Assembly (NCBI GenBank): GCA_009908855.1
Contig: JAAAOM010000007.1
Span: forward strand, 23,501 to 87,500
DNA: 64,000 bases
Origin: Bacteroidota bacterium
GTDB lineage: Bacteria > Bacteroidota > Bacteroidia > Bacteroidales > JAAAOM01
Direction of reading: 5' to 3'
A program made the position numbers and the translations under genes. Positions 26,278 through 36,004 of this stretch are shown here, in pieces. Numbering within the stretch: position 1 is the first letter of the stretch; each line of letters begins with the position of its first letter. The notes beneath the pieces were generated by a model. It saw only the letters and a list, made by a program, of their open reading frames with translations, did not search any database and was not told the origin of the DNA.

Positions 26278-26868
26278 CTAATTAAACTGAGGGTTTTCCG
26301 GAAAATTAGGCCATAAACTATACTTATTGCCCATACTATTAAGTACTTTTTTCCAGAAACTGCGAGTGGGAGGGGTAAGAATATCTTTTTCAGGCAGGTC
26401 GGTTACGATCCATGAATTTTCGGATAGTTCATTATCTAACTGTTCGGAGTTCCAGCCGGAATAGCCCAGGAAAAAACGAATTCTTTTTTGGTCCAGGTTT
26501 TCCGATTCGATGAGTTGCTTAACAGCATCAAAATCACCGCCCCAATATAAATCAGGCAAAATTTGAACAGAACCGGGAATTATATCGCCCAGTGAATGAA
26601 TGTAATGGATGGTATTTGTATTTACCGGCCCTCCTAATGAAACGGGCACTTCTTTTTTTGGAAAGTCGCTTAGCACCTCATTGATCTGAAGGTTTATAGG
26701 CTTGTTGAGCACAAAACCAACTGTGCCATCCTCATTGTGTTCGGTCAATAAAACAATGGAACGCTTAAAATACACATCCTGAAGAAAAGGTTCGGAAATT
26801 AATACACGTCCTTTATCTGGGATCGCATCTTTCTCGTCTACACCGAAAAAATCAAAATCTATTTCCAT
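26278..26868 (-). CDS. YqgE/AlgH family protein
   Basis: A 196-residue cytosolic protein of the conserved YqgE/AlgH family, whose biochemical function is not established. The signature is GRVLISEPFLQDVYFKRSIV, then LLTEHNEDGTVGFVLNKP, and later PVSLGGPV and FFLGYSGWNSEQLDNEL. The track ORF begins at 26,916, but the ATG at 26,868 (MEIDFDFFGV) has a strong AAAGGAGG Shine-Dalgarno sequence just before it and gives the usual family length, so it is chosen. Such a strong ribosome site is rare in this window. Confidence 0.88.
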   Translation of the reverse strand: MEIDFDFFGVDEKDAIPDKGRVLISEPFLQDVYFKRSIVLLTEHNEDGTVGFVLNKPINLQINEVLSDFPKKEVPVSLGGPVNTNTIHYIHSLGDIIPGSVQILPDLYWGGDFDAVKQLIESENLDQKRIRFFLGYSGWNSEQLDNELSENSWIVTDLPEKDILTPPTRSFWKKVLNSMGNKYSLWPNFPENPQFN

Positions 26869-27020
26869 AAGCGCCTCCTTTCCCGATTTAACACCAAAGA
26901 ATATGCCAATTATCAATGACTAATTTAATGATAAATTAAAAGAATATTTTAATGTGTATGTTTGTGTTTCATAAAGATTTTGTTAACATCATACTTCAAA
27001 ATCACTACAATGACCCGATT

Positions 27021-28472
27021 ATGGAACATAAAGCCAAAGATGCCTCGTTGACGGCCAGCCTGATACCCATTGTATTTCTGATAACTTTTCTGAGCCTGAA
27101 TGTTATGATATTTGGTGATGACACATTGTCGGGTTCCAATCAGATCATTCTGCTGATGGCCGCATCCATTGCTTCTCTGATTGCATATATAAATGGTTAT
27201 TCATGGGAGCATATTCTTCAATCGATTTTGAAAAGTATCCATACTGCCATGCCGGCCATTTTAATTTTGTTGGTTATTGGCAGTCTGGCAGGTACATGGA
27301 TGATCAGTGGGGTAGTGCCGGCAATGATTTATTACGGCCTTGAAATAATCCATCCCTCCATTTTTTTGGGAACGGCGCTGGTTGTAAGCGGAATAGTTTC
27401 GCTGGCCACCGGAAGCAGCTGGAGCACCATTGCTACTATTGGCGTGGCATTGTTTGGTATTGGCCACACACTGGGTATTCATGAAGGTATGGTGGCTGGT
27501 GCGATTATTTCCGGCGCTTATTTCGGGGATAAAATGTCCCCGTTGTCTGATACCACCAACCTGGCACCGGCGGTAGCCGGCACAGGGCTTTTTACACATA
27601 TCCGTTATATGATGTATACAACGGTACCGGCCATTTTATTGGCTTTTATCATTTTTATAATTCTTGGATTTACCATCGATTTTAGTGCCCAATCATTGGG
27701 TATTGCTGAGGTGCAAAGCGCCATAAGAAGTAATTTTAATATCAATCCCTGGTTATTAATAGTGCCGGCTGTACTTATCGTGCTAATAATGAAAAAAATA
27801 TCGCCACTTCCGGCACTTTTTATCGGTACTTTGTCGGGTGCTTTGTTTGCCTTTATTTTTCAGGGCGATTTGATTCACGAACTTAAGGGCCAAACTGTGG
27901 GTGGTGGTTTTCAGAATACGTATCGCATACTTATGGAGTCTATGTTTGGTACTTTGAATTTTGGAACGCAGCATCCTGTTATTGACCGGTTATTTTCAAC
28001 TTCGGGTATGGCTGGTATGCTGAATACCGTATGGCTGATACTTACAGCCATGGTTTTTGGTGGTTCCATGGACGCGGGCGGACAGTTGAGGACTATTTCC
28101 CATGCCATTATCCAAAAAGCCAGGTCAGGCGGTTCATTGATCGGTTCAACGGTATTTACCTGCCTGTTTTTTAATGCCACAGCATCCGATCAGTATATGG
28201 CCATTGTGGTGCCGGGAAGAATGTTTTCTGATACCTTCAGACAAAGAGGGTATAAACCCGAGGTGCTGAGCCGTACCCTGGAAGACGCCGGTACCGTTAC
28301 GTCCGTGCTTATTCCCTGGAATACCGGTGGCGCCACTCAGGCCAAAGTATTGGGGGTATCTACCTGGACCTATTTACCATATTGTTTTTTCAATATTTTA
28401 AGTCCGGTAATTGCCATTATGCTGGCTTATGCCAATTATAAAATCCGTCGGAATAATAAAGAGGATGCATAA
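27021..28472 (+). CDS. NhaC family Na+/H+ antiporter
   Basis: An integral membrane transporter with about a dozen hydrophobic segments that would exchange Na+ for H+. Family features include SLIPIVFLI near the start, LLVIGSLAGTWMISGVVPAM, VSLATGSSWSTIATIGVAL, SGAYFGDKMSPLSDTTNLA and FFNATASDQYMAIVVPGR. The track ORF begins at 26,952; the ATG at 27,021 (MEHKAKDASLTASLIP) matches usual family starts and is preferred, but no Shine-Dalgarno site decides it. Exchange of malate/lactate for Na+ is known for some relatives, so the substrate is not certain. It fits with the nearby Na+-NQR in sodium-based energetics. Confidence 0.85.
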   Translation: MEHKAKDASLTASLIPIVFLITFLSLNVMIFGDDTLSGSNQIILLMAASIASLIAYINGYSWEHILQSILKSIHTAMPAILILLVIGSLAGTWMISGVVPAMIYYGLEIIHPSIFLGTALVVSGIVSLATGSSWSTIATIGVALFGIGHTLGIHEGMVAGAIISGAYFGDKMSPLSDTTNLAPAVAGTGLFTHIRYMMYTTVPAILLAFIIFIILGFTIDFSAQSLGIAEVQSAIRSNFNINPWLLIVPAVLIVLIMKKISPLPALFIGTLSGALFAFIFQGDLIHELKGQTVGGGFQNTYRILMESMFGTLNFGTQHPVIDRLFSTSGMAGMLNTVWLILTAMVFGGSMDAGGQLRTISHAIIQKARSGGSLIGSTVFTCLFFNATASDQYMAIVVPGRMFSDTFRQRGYKPEVLSRTLEDAGTVTSVLIPWNTGGATQAKVLGVSTWTYLPYCFFNILSPVIAIMLAYANYKIRRNNKEDA

Positions 28473-28656
28473 TTAGCACTTATTCTGCAGGACAACAGGG
28501 TATGTTCGATGTCCATTTATGAAACAGATCAATTGAAAAACTAACCTGGCCACTGATAAAACTTCTATACGGGTGCAGGGGATATCCTCCCGAAGCAATC
28601 AAGCGCTATCGCAAAAATATTGTTAGTGCTTTGCCATATATTCCTGTAAAATAGTA

Positions 28657-31071
28657 TTAGAACGTCGGATATTTATTGGGGTTAAAACCATTCATCATTT
28701 CATAAACAATGTCAAATAAATCCTCTGTACCGGGTTTGGAGAAGTAATCACCATCGGTACCATACGCAGGGCGATGTGGTTTGGCTGCCAATGTGCGGGG
28801 TGGCACATGCAAATATTTATAGGCCTGTTGTTCTTCCACTACTTTTTGCATCATATAGGAAGAGGCGCCCCCGGGCATATCTTCATCAAAGAACAGTGCT
28901 TTTTTGGTTTTTTGAATAGATGAAACAATTATTTCGGGGATGTCAAATGGTAGTAAGGTTTGTACATCAATAAGTTCAACACTAATACCCATATCCTCTA
29001 ATTGAGGAATAGCTTCCAGTGCAATCTTCACACAGGATCCGTAAGTTACAATGGTTATGTCATTTCCTTCTTTCAGTATTTCCGGTACACCTAACGGAAC
29101 AGTAAATTCACCTAAATTGTCAGGTATGCTTTCTTTCAGTCGATAACCGTTTAATGGCTCAATAACAATGGCCGGGTCATGTGCCCGAATCAGGGTATTA
29201 TACATTCCGGCAGCCTGTGTCATGTTACGGGGTGTACAAACAAACATGCCACGCAATGAATTGATGGCCATGCTCATGGGCGAGCTGGCGTGCCAGGGGC
29301 CTTCAAAACGATGTCCCCGGGTACGTATGATCAATGGTGCTACCTGACCACCGACGGTTCGCCAATGGACGGAAGACAAATCATCGCTCAATGCTTGCAG
29401 GGCGTAAAGCAGATAATCGAGATATTGAATTTCTGCAATCGGCCTTAATCCGCGCAAAGCCATTCCAATACCTTTGCCAACAATGGTAAGTTCGCGAATG
29501 CCGGTATCCATCACGCGCATATCGCCGTATTTTTCCTGAAGTCCTTGTAAACCCTGATTAACACCGCCAATTTTTCCACAATCCTCACCAAATATCACAA
29601 GTTTGTGATTTTGCGCTAACAATTTGTCGAAGTTGTCCCTGATGATCTCGCGGCCGGCAACTTCATCTTTTTGTTGCTCGTAAATTGGTTTTACCTGTTT
29701 AACGAGTAAGGCTGAATGGGCTGACTCGCAATGGGTAAGGGAATTATATATTTCATAGCGCTTAACAAAAGCCTGGTTTAGCCAATGTTTTAATTGATCT
29801 TTAAATTCATCGATATCAGTGCATTGGTTGCAACTATAACGTTGTATTTTTCGGGCGGTACTGACAATATCTTTACGATAAACAATATCTTTATTTTTCA
29901 GGGCTGCAGCCAGATCATTGATCTTATGTGAATGCTGATCGTTGCAATTGCATTTTCTGTTTTCCACGATGGATAAAAGGCTTTGCATTTCCTTTTTGAG
30001 CGGTCCCTGGAAGTCCTTCCATGCTTTTTTTTGCGCCTGTTTAACATCCTCGATGGCTTTTTCTTCAATAGCTTCTAATTCTTTTGATGTAGCCAGTTTT
30101 TGCTCAATGATCCATTCCCTCATTTTAACCATTGGATCATATTCTTTTTCCCATTCCAGTCTTTCTTTCGATTTATAACGTTCGTGTGAACCCGATGTTG
30201 AATGGCCCTGTGGTTGGGTTACTTCATCAATATGAAACAGAACAGGGATATGTTCTTTTCGGCATTTTTCAATTCCTTCCTGAAATGCATTGCATAATTC
30301 AGGATAATTCCAACCCCTGGCTTTATAAATAAGAATGCCGTTTGTATTATTTTCTTTTGCAAAGCCTTTTAAGGCTTCTGAAATACTTTCTTTTATGGTT
30401 TGCTGTTTTCTTGAGACGGAGATACCATATCCGTCATCCCATACAGCTATGGCAAGCGGTATTTGCAATACACCGGCAGCATTCATCACTTCAAAAAAAT
30501 GGCCTTCGGAAGTACTGGCATCTCCTATGGTGCCAAAAGCCACTTCGTTACCTTTAATTGAGAACGGGTTGTTTCCTTTAAGATAAGGACTGTTTCTGTA
30601 TAGCTTGGAAGCCAGTGCCAGTCCGGCCAGACGAGGAACCTGCGCGGCGGTTGGAGATAAGTCGGCTGCGCTGTTTTTTTGTTTGGTTAGGTCTTTCCAA
30701 TTGCCTTCTTTGTCCATACTTCTGGATGCGAAATGGTTGTTGAATGACCGCCCGCCATTGCTGGGGTTGTGTTCAAGGCTTGTTATACCATACAGTTGGG
30801 CAAAAAATTCATGTAAGGTAGTCAATCCGGCGGCCAACAAAAATGTCTGATCGCGATAATACCCTGACCGCCAGTCGCCATTTTGAAAATACCTGGCGTA
30901 AGCAACCTGTGCTACTTCTTTTCCATCTCCAAAAATGCCAAACTTGGCTTTACCGGTAAGTACTTCGCGCCGGCCGGTTAAACTAAGCTGCCTGCTTTGA
31001 TATGCTATTGAATAGTCGTTTAGCACATCTTTTCGAAAGTCGGCATGAACTTTCTCTTTCCTGTTTGTCAT
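28657..31071 (-). CDS. Fused alpha/beta E1 subunit of a 2-oxo acid dehydrogenase (branched-chain type)
   Basis: The thiamine-diphosphate-dependent decarboxylase of a 2-oxo acid dehydrogenase complex, with alpha and beta subunits joined in one 804-residue chain. The alpha part (about 30-360) has the ThDP motif GDASTSEGHFFEVMN and WDDGYGISVSRKQQ. The beta part (about 470-800) has FGEDCGKIGGVNQGLQGL, DTGIRELTIVGKGIGMA, EIQYLDYLLYAL and SSPMSMAINSLRG. A linker with three Cys lies between. The track ORF starts at TTG 31,098, but that codon overlaps a -7 promoter element, so ATG 31,071 (MTNRKEKVHADF) is chosen. It should feed the lipoyl E2 at 1,529, about 27 kb away. Branched-chain specificity is a family-level inference. 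Confidence 0.88.
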   Translation of the reverse strand: MTNRKEKVHADFRKDVLNDYSIAYQSRQLSLTGRREVLTGKAKFGIFGDGKEVAQVAYARYFQNGDWRSGYYRDQTFLLAAGLTTLHEFFAQLYGITSLEHNPSNGGRSFNNHFASRSMDKEGNWKDLTKQKNSAADLSPTAAQVPRLAGLALASKLYRNSPYLKGNNPFSIKGNEVAFGTIGDASTSEGHFFEVMNAAGVLQIPLAIAVWDDGYGISVSRKQQTIKESISEALKGFAKENNTNGILIYKARGWNYPELCNAFQEGIEKCRKEHIPVLFHIDEVTQPQGHSTSGSHERYKSKERLEWEKEYDPMVKMREWIIEQKLATSKELEAIEEKAIEDVKQAQKKAWKDFQGPLKKEMQSLLSIVENRKCNCNDQHSHKINDLAAALKNKDIVYRKDIVSTARKIQRYSCNQCTDIDEFKDQLKHWLNQAFVKRYEIYNSLTHCESAHSALLVKQVKPIYEQQKDEVAGREIIRDNFDKLLAQNHKLVIFGEDCGKIGGVNQGLQGLQEKYGDMRVMDTGIRELTIVGKGIGMALRGLRPIAEIQYLDYLLYALQALSDDLSSVHWRTVGGQVAPLIIRTRGHRFEGPWHASSPMSMAINSLRGMFVCTPRNMTQAAGMYNTLIRAHDPAIVIEPLNGYRLKESIPDNLGEFTVPLGVPEILKEGNDITIVTYGSCVKIALEAIPQLEDMGISVELIDVQTLLPFDIPEIIVSSIQKTKKALFFDEDMPGGASSYMMQKVVEEQQAYKYLHVPPRTLAAKPHRPAYGTDGDYFSKPGTEDLFDIVYEMMNGFNPNKYPTF

Positions 31072-31095
31072 TACTTCTGCTCTTTCCAAAGCCTG

Positions 31096-31103
31096 CAAAT
31101 TTA
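31096..31103 (-). promoter_or_regulatory. -7 promoter element of the fused E1 gene
   Basis: On the - strand this reads TAAATTTG, an exact TAnnTTTG match 25 bases before the ATG at 31,071. No -33 TTG is seen at 19-21 bases upstream. Its position argues against the TTG start at 31,098. Confidence 0.4.
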
Positions 31104-31389
31104 GTTAATAATCTGACTAAAATATATTTTATTATTTTTGCATCAAATTCAGGAAATAATAAATTCAGTTAAAAGATTAAACACGCCAAATGGTACTGCG
31201 TAACAATAATAGTTGGTTTTTAATGTTGATATTTGAAATTCGTAGGTTTTCATTGGTATTTGGTGAAATAAACGAATAAATTTACTATTTAGATTTTGAA
31301 AATAAAAGTATTGTAAAGCACCATAGTTTGATAGTCTTTTAAAACAAAATGAATTTATTAATTGTTTATTATTAAAACAAGGTTTAGAC

Positions 31390-31596
31390 ATGACTTATAT
31401 TAAATTGGTATTACTTTCGGTTATTTTGGTTGCCATTCTTTTTGTGGGATTGGGAATAAAGCTATTGTTTGATAAAAAAGCCAAGATTTCAGCCGGATGC
31501 AGTGGTGGAAGAGAAAATGATGAAGGGGGAATGGGCTGTGCTTGTGGTAACGTAGGGACATGTCAGTCTACAGAAACTTCTTCTATCAGGGGGTAG
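31390..31596 (+). CDS. nqrM: NqrM-like Na+-NQR maturation protein
   Basis: A 68-residue small membrane protein: one N-terminal helix (KLVLLSVILVAILFVGLGI) and a soluble tail with exactly four cysteines at 37, 50, 52 and 58 (GCSGG...GCACGNVGTC). This matches NqrM (DUF539), which helps deliver iron to the cysteine-ligated Fe centre between NqrD and NqrE. Its place beside apbE and the nqr operon supports this. It is on the opposite strand to apbE and the two genes overlap at their 3' ends by 34 bases. The identification rests on form and context rather than a close match. Confidence 0.72.
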   Translation: MTYIKLVLLSVILVAILFVGLGIKLLFDKKAKISAGCSGGRENDEGGMGCACGNVGTCQSTETSSIRG

Positions 31597-32573
31597 GCAC
31601 CTTCTGATTTATATACCTGGTATTTACCGGTACTGTCGCTGTAAATAAGGTATCCATCAATTTCCGGATTTTTGTCGATAAGATTTTTGGATGCCTCCGG
31701 CCCCATAACCATACATGCGGTGGCATAAGCATCCGCGGTTATGCATTCAGGCGCTAAAATGGTTGCACTGAGCAGGTTATGTGTTTCAGGATAACCAGAT
31801 ACGGGATTAATAGTATGGACGATTTTCATACCTTCTTGTTCATAAAACTTTCTGTAATTTCCGGAGGTTGCCAGTCCTAAATTTTGAAGTTTTACAATAG
31901 CCTGCAGGTTTGATCCGGGCAACAAATTATTCTCAACGGGTTTATCAATGCCTACTTTCCAATTATCATTACCTTTTTTACCACTGGCATACACTTCGCC
32001 GCCGATTTCGACCAGGTAGTTCTTAATCCCTTTGCCGGTAAGGAATTCACTTACCAGATCAACTGAATATCCTTGCGCCAATGCGTTCACATCAATTGTA
32101 ATATTTTTATTTTCTTTGGTTAATCGGTTGCTATCGAGTGATATTTTATGCATACCTACATACTGTAAAAGGCTGTCGATTTTTGCACTGTCGATATTGA
32201 TGGGTTTTTGGTTTCCAAATCCGTAGGCATTTATAAGCGGCCCGACCGTGATATCAAATAATTTTTTGGAAGCGTAATACACCTCCAGGGCTTGGGAATA
32301 AACAACCTGGAAATGTTGATCAACCAAGCCACCTGTATCACTCAGGTTGATAGCGGTTATCATCGATGAGTCGTTATAAGTGGATAATGAATAATCGAAC
32401 TCAATTAATAAACTGTCAATGGCGGCATGATAATTATTGCTATCAGGCGATTCGTAAACAATATGATAGGTCGTACCCTGTGTCAGCCCATCGTTCACCA
32501 TTAATATGAGCTCATCTTGTTGACATGAAAAAAGTAGCAGCGCAGCTATTATGAGTATTAATACTTGTTTCAT
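31563..32573 (-). CDS. apbE: FAD:protein FMN transferase (flavin transferase lipoprotein)
   Basis: ApbE attaches FMN covalently to threonines of NqrB and NqrC, using FAD. The N-terminus is a lipoprotein signal (LLLFSCQQDE), so it works in the periplasm anchored to a membrane. Family segments are FDYSLSTYNDSSMITAIN, DVNALAQGYSVDLVSEFL, NYLVEIGGEVYASGKK and the C-terminal metal/FAD-binding TADAYATACMVMG. The track start (32,579) is a GTG; ATG 32,573 (MKQVLILIIAALLL) is preferred. A terminator separates it from nqrF, so it may be transcribed on its own. It overlaps the convergent nqrM-like gene. Confidence 0.92.
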   Translation of the reverse strand: MKQVLILIIAALLLFSCQQDELILMVNDGLTQGTTYHIVYESPDSNNYHAAIDSLLIEFDYSLSTYNDSSMITAINLSDTGGLVDQHFQVVYSQALEVYYASKKLFDITVGPLINAYGFGNQKPINIDSAKIDSLLQYVGMHKISLDSNRLTKENKNITIDVNALAQGYSVDLVSEFLTGKGIKNYLVEIGGEVYASGKKGNDNWKVGIDKPVENNLLPGSNLQAIVKLQNLGLATSGNYRKFYEQEGMKIVHTINPVSGYPETHNLLSATILAPECITADAYATACMVMGPEASKNLIDKNPEIDGYLIYSDSTGKYQVYKSEGAYPLIEEVSVD

Positions 32574-32601
32574 ATTCACCTTACATATAGATTACGAAGA
32601 T

Positions 32602-32631
32602 AAAAAAACGGGAAACAATGAATGTCTCCCG
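32602..32631 (-). terminator. Intrinsic terminator of the nqr operon
   Basis: On the - strand CGGGA and TCCCG pair around a 13-base loop, followed by TTTTTTT. It lies between the nqrF stop and the apbE start. Confidence 0.65.
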
Positions 32632-32708
32632 CGTAAAAAATATTATAAGTCATAATTAATTGATCTGAAAAGTTCCCGGTTTTTCTGCCGATTCTCCGGG
32701 GGGTAGAT

Positions 32709-33968
32709 TTAACCACCGAAGTCATCAAATGCAATCATTTCATCGGGTACACCTAAATCATAGAGCATTTTATTTACGGCATCGTTCATCATCGGAGGGC
32801 CGCAAAGATAATACTCAATTTCCTCGGGTTCTTCGTGCTGGCCAAGGTATTTGTCATAGATTATCTGATGAATAAATCCTGCCGGTCCATCCCATTTGTC
32901 TTCCGGACGGGGTTCGGACAATGCGATATGGAATTCAAAATTCGGGAATAGTTTTTCTATCTCCCGGAAATCTTCTTCATAAAAAATTTCCCTTTTAGAG
33001 CGGGCCCCATACCAATAGGAAACTTTACGGTTGGTTTTAAGTGTATGAAATAAATGGAATAAATGCGAGCGTAATGGTGCCATACCGGCGCCACCTCCAA
33101 TATAGAGCATTTCTTTTTCGCTATGCTTAATGAAGAATTCACCGTACGGTCCGGAGATGGTTACTTTATCACCGGGTTTCCTGGAGAATACATAAGAGGA
33201 ACATAGCCCTGGAGGTACATTCATAAATCCACCTTTTGACCGGTCCCAGGGTGGTGTGGCTATTCGAATATTCAATTTAATGATATTCCCTTCAGCCGGG
33301 TGATTGGCCATGGAATAAGCCCTGAAGGACTCTTCATTATTTTTTAGTTTTAAGTTCCAAAGGCCGAATTTATCCCATTCTTCTTTATATTCATCTTCAA
33401 CTTCCACATCAGTTTTGAAGTCTACCTCAAATTTAGGAACATCGATCTGAATGTACCCGCCTGATTTAAAATCCAGTGTTTCGCCCTCGGGCAGTTTAAC
33501 AACAAATTCTTTGATAAAGGTGGCCACGTTTTTGTTTGATACTACTTCACATTCCCATTTTCTGATGCCCATAACCTCTTCAGGCACCTGAATTTTCATA
33601 TCACTCCGAATTTTTACCTGGCATCCAAGTCTCCAATTCTCCTGTTGTTCTTTACGGGTAAAGAAACCGGTTTCAGTAGGCAGGATGGAACCTCCACCTT
33701 CTAATACCTGGCATGAACACATACCGCAGGTACCACCTCCCCCACATGCCGATGGAAGGTATACCCCTGAATTGGATAATGTGGTAAGGATGGTTGAACC
33801 TGGTTCGACTTTTACTTCCTTATCTTCATTGATGGTAAGGGTAACCTCTCCCTGTGGAGACAGTTTTTTACGTGCATACAATAATATCAGAACCAGTGTT
33901 AATATAATGGTTAAAAATACCGCAATCGATACAACAATTACCGTTGCCTGTGATGCTAAAAATATCAT
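32709..33968 (-). CDS. nqrF: Na+-NQR subunit F, NADH dehydrogenase module
   Basis: The electron-entry subunit of the sodium-pumping NADH:quinone oxidoreductase, 419 residues. One N-terminal membrane helix (about 5-30) is followed by a plant-type 2Fe-2S ferredoxin domain ([12 protein letters not shown] with a later Cys in WRLGCQV). A ferredoxin-reductase-like domain has the FAD motif RAYSMANHP and NADH site [13 protein letters not shown], and ends in the usual MIAFDDFGG. It passes NADH electrons from FAD to 2Fe-2S and on into the membrane subunits. It is last in the operon, with 22 bases to nqrE. Confidence 0.96.
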   Translation of the reverse strand: MIFLASQATVIVVSIAVFLTIILTLVLILLYARKKLSPQGEVTLTINEDKEVKVEPGSTILTTLSNSGVYLPSACGGGGTCGMCSCQVLEGGGSILPTETGFFTRKEQQENWRLGCQVKIRSDMKIQVPEEVMGIRKWECEVVSNKNVATFIKEFVVKLPEGETLDFKSGGYIQIDVPKFEVDFKTDVEVEDEYKEEWDKFGLWNLKLKNNEESFRAYSMANHPAEGNIIKLNIRIATPPWDRSKGGFMNVPPGLCSSYVFSRKPGDKVTISGPYGEFFIKHSEKEMLYIGGGAGMAPLRSHLFHLFHTLKTNRKVSYWYGARSKREIFYEEDFREIEKLFPNFEFHIALSEPRPEDKWDGPAGFIHQIIYDKYLGQHEEPEEIEYYLCGPPMMNDAVNKMLYDLGVPDEMIAFDDFGG

Positions 33969-33990
33969 TCGTGTACGTTTTTTTTGTTAA

Positions 33991-34608
33991 TTACAATTTA
34001 ATACCCATAAAGCTCATGAAAGCAATACCCATTAATCCAGTGATTATGAAGGTAATACCCAAACCACGCAATGGTGCCGGAACGTTTGAATAGCGAATTT
34101 TTTCACGTATGGCCGCGATTCCGACAATTGCTAAAAACCATCCCACACCCGATCCGAGACCGAATACCGAAGCTTCGGCAATGGATTGGTATTCTCTTTC
34201 CTGCATAAACAGTGAGCCCCCTAAAATGGAACAGTTCACGGCGATTAATGGTAAGAAAATACCCAATGATGAATAGAGTGCCGGAGAGAATTTTTCAATG
34301 ATCATCTCCACCAGTTGCACCATAGAAGCAATAACTGCGATAAACATGATAAAGCTTAAAAAGCTAAGATCGATATCGGCCAAACCGGGACCAATCCATG
34401 CCAGTGCACCTTCTTTCAGGACATAATTTTCAATTAAATAATTGATAGGAACTGTAAATCCCAGCACAAAAATTACGGCTATCCCCAGTCCTGTTGATGT
34501 TTTTACCGTTTTTGACACTGCCAGGTATGAACACATGCCCAGGAAATAGGCAAATATCATGTTATCAACGAAAATAGATTTTACAAATATGTTGATCAGA
34601 TTTTCCAT
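33991..34608 (-). CDS. nqrE: Na+-NQR subunit E
   Basis: A 205-residue membrane subunit with about six helices. Characteristic segments are [18 protein letters not shown], containing the Cys that helps ligate the Fe centre at the NqrD-NqrE interface, and [17 protein letters not shown] with the second Cys-containing half-repeat. With NqrD it forms the pseudo-symmetric electron-carrying core near the sodium path. It sits 12 bases after nqrD. Confidence 0.95.
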   Translation of the reverse strand: MENLINIFVKSIFVDNMIFAYFLGMCSYLAVSKTVKTSTGLGIAVIFVLGFTVPINYLIENYVLKEGALAWIGPGLADIDLSFLSFIMFIAVIASMVQLVEMIIEKFSPALYSSLGIFLPLIAVNCSILGGSLFMQEREYQSIAEASVFGLGSGVGWFLAIVGIAAIREKIRYSNVPAPLRGLGITFIITGLMGIAFMSFMGIKL

Positions 34609-34620
34609 AAACCTGTTTTT

Positions 34621-35268
34621 TTATGATTCAATTAATTCAGTATTCTTATTTCTCTGTACCCAAATGATGATTCCCACTATAATAAGGGCCATCGGGGGGA
34701 GGATCATAAATCCGTTATTTTCATAACCGATGCTATAAAGCCCCATTTTTTCCATTAATGGGAAACCCCATATTGTACCGGATCCAAACAATTCCCGCAC
34801 AAATCCTACAATTATCAGTATAATTCCGTATCCGGCCGCATTACCAATACCATCCAGCAGGGACGGCCAGGGTTTGTTACCCAGCGCAAAAGCTTCCAAA
34901 CGGCCCATGATGATACAGTTTGTAATGATAAGCCCTACGAAGACAGATAATTGCCTGCTTACATCATAAGCAAAGGCTTTTAAAACCTGGTCAACTAAAA
35001 TCACCATAAAGGCAATTACAGTTAACTGGACAATGATTCGGATACGTGGCGGAATGGTATGTCTTAATAACGAAATTACCACATTAGAAACAGCCATAAC
35101 AGCCACAACAGAGATGGCCATAACTACGCTGGGTTCAAGTTTAGCCGTAACAGCCAGTGCCGAGCATATACCAAGCACCTGAACAGTAATAGGATTACTG
35201 GTACCCAGTGGCTCCCGCAGGAGCTTCATATTTTTAGATGAAAACAATGGTTCGCGATCTTCAGCCAT
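34621..35268 (-). CDS. nqrD: Na+-NQR subunit D
   Basis: A 215-residue membrane subunit, homologous to NqrE and RnfA/E. The pattern includes NPITVQVLGICSALAVTAKLE (first Cys half-repeat) and LIITNCIIMGRLEAFAL (second), which supply ligands for the shared Fe centre. The C-terminus has GLYSIGYENNGFMILPPMA. It lies 2 bases after nqrC, so translation is probably coupled. Confidence 0.95.
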   Translation of the reverse strand: MAEDREPLFSSKNMKLLREPLGTSNPITVQVLGICSALAVTAKLEPSVVMAISVVAVMAVSNVVISLLRHTIPPRIRIIVQLTVIAFMVILVDQVLKAFAYDVSRQLSVFVGLIITNCIIMGRLEAFALGNKPWPSLLDGIGNAAGYGIILIIVGFVRELFGSGTIWGFPLMEKMGLYSIGYENNGFMILPPMALIIVGIIIWVQRNKNTELIES

Positions 35269-35270
35269 AA

Positions 35271-35993
35271 TTAATTTCTTTTTTGATTAAAATAAGATAC
35301 ATATCCCTGTAAATTATCATGAATCATGCTCTGCAATCCGTTGCTTGTAATGGTTCCTCCTGAGATTGCATCAACTGCATGTTCATTCGATCCGGCAGCT
35401 CCGCCTTTTTTCACGGCAATGCCTACAAATTCATCTTCCTCAAATATTTTTTTGTTTTTGAATTGTTCCTGAAACACCTGGGTGTTTATTTCAGCTCCCA
35501 GGCCGGGTGTCTCGCTTTTATGGTCGAAAGTTGTGCCATAAATGGTATTCATATCATTATTGAGTGATACGTATCCCCATATTGGCCCCCAAAGTCCTTT
35601 GCCTCTCATGGGAATTACATATTTCTGATCATTCTGCGATTTTTCAAAAACAAAAATGGGAAGATTTCGATCTTCCAGGTCTTTTGACAATTCTGCTTTT
35701 AAGTCGACTTCAAAAGCGTCTACGCCATCTTTTAAGTTTCCTTTTGAGTCAATCACAAAACTTTCTTTCAGGTTTTGTTCATAAAGCTTTTCAATATAGG
35801 CCTGTTTGTCCTTTTTTTCATCCGCATCCATCGCCATTTGAACGGATTTTAAGATATCGTATTTTTTGGCAATGGCAATGTTTTTATCCTGCAAAGGTTT
35901 GAGCTGCATTGCAACAAATGATAGCAATGCGGCCACAACAATAACCATTATGGATGAAAAAATAAATATATATGTATTGCTAAAATTTTTCAT
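35271..35993 (-). CDS. nqrC: Na+-NQR subunit C (covalent FMN)
   Basis: A 240-residue subunit with one N-terminal membrane helix and a periplasmic FMN-binding domain. The covalent flavin site is visible as SGGTITSNGLQSM, where the Thr after the SGGT/SGAT pattern receives FMN from ApbE. Upstream is GLWGPIWGYVSLNNDMNTIYG and GLGAEIN typical of the domain. It takes electrons from the Fe centre and passes them to NqrB. It lies 11 bases after nqrB. Confidence 0.95.
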   Translation of the reverse strand: MKNFSNTYIFIFSSIMVIVVAALLSFVAMQLKPLQDKNIAIAKKYDILKSVQMAMDADEKKDKQAYIEKLYEQNLKESFVIDSKGNLKDGVDAFEVDLKAELSKDLEDRNLPIFVFEKSQNDQKYVIPMRGKGLWGPIWGYVSLNNDMNTIYGTTFDHKSETPGLGAEINTQVFQEQFKNKKIFEEDEFVGIAVKKGGAAGSNEHAVDAISGGTITSNGLQSMIHDNLQGYVSYFNQKRN

Positions 35994-36004
35994 AGTTATA
36001 AATA

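Noticed and set aside
31149-31391. 80-residue ORF upstream of the nqrM-like gene
   Set aside because: AT-rich intergenic sequence with no family, signal or ribosome site; the region is only leader and promoter.
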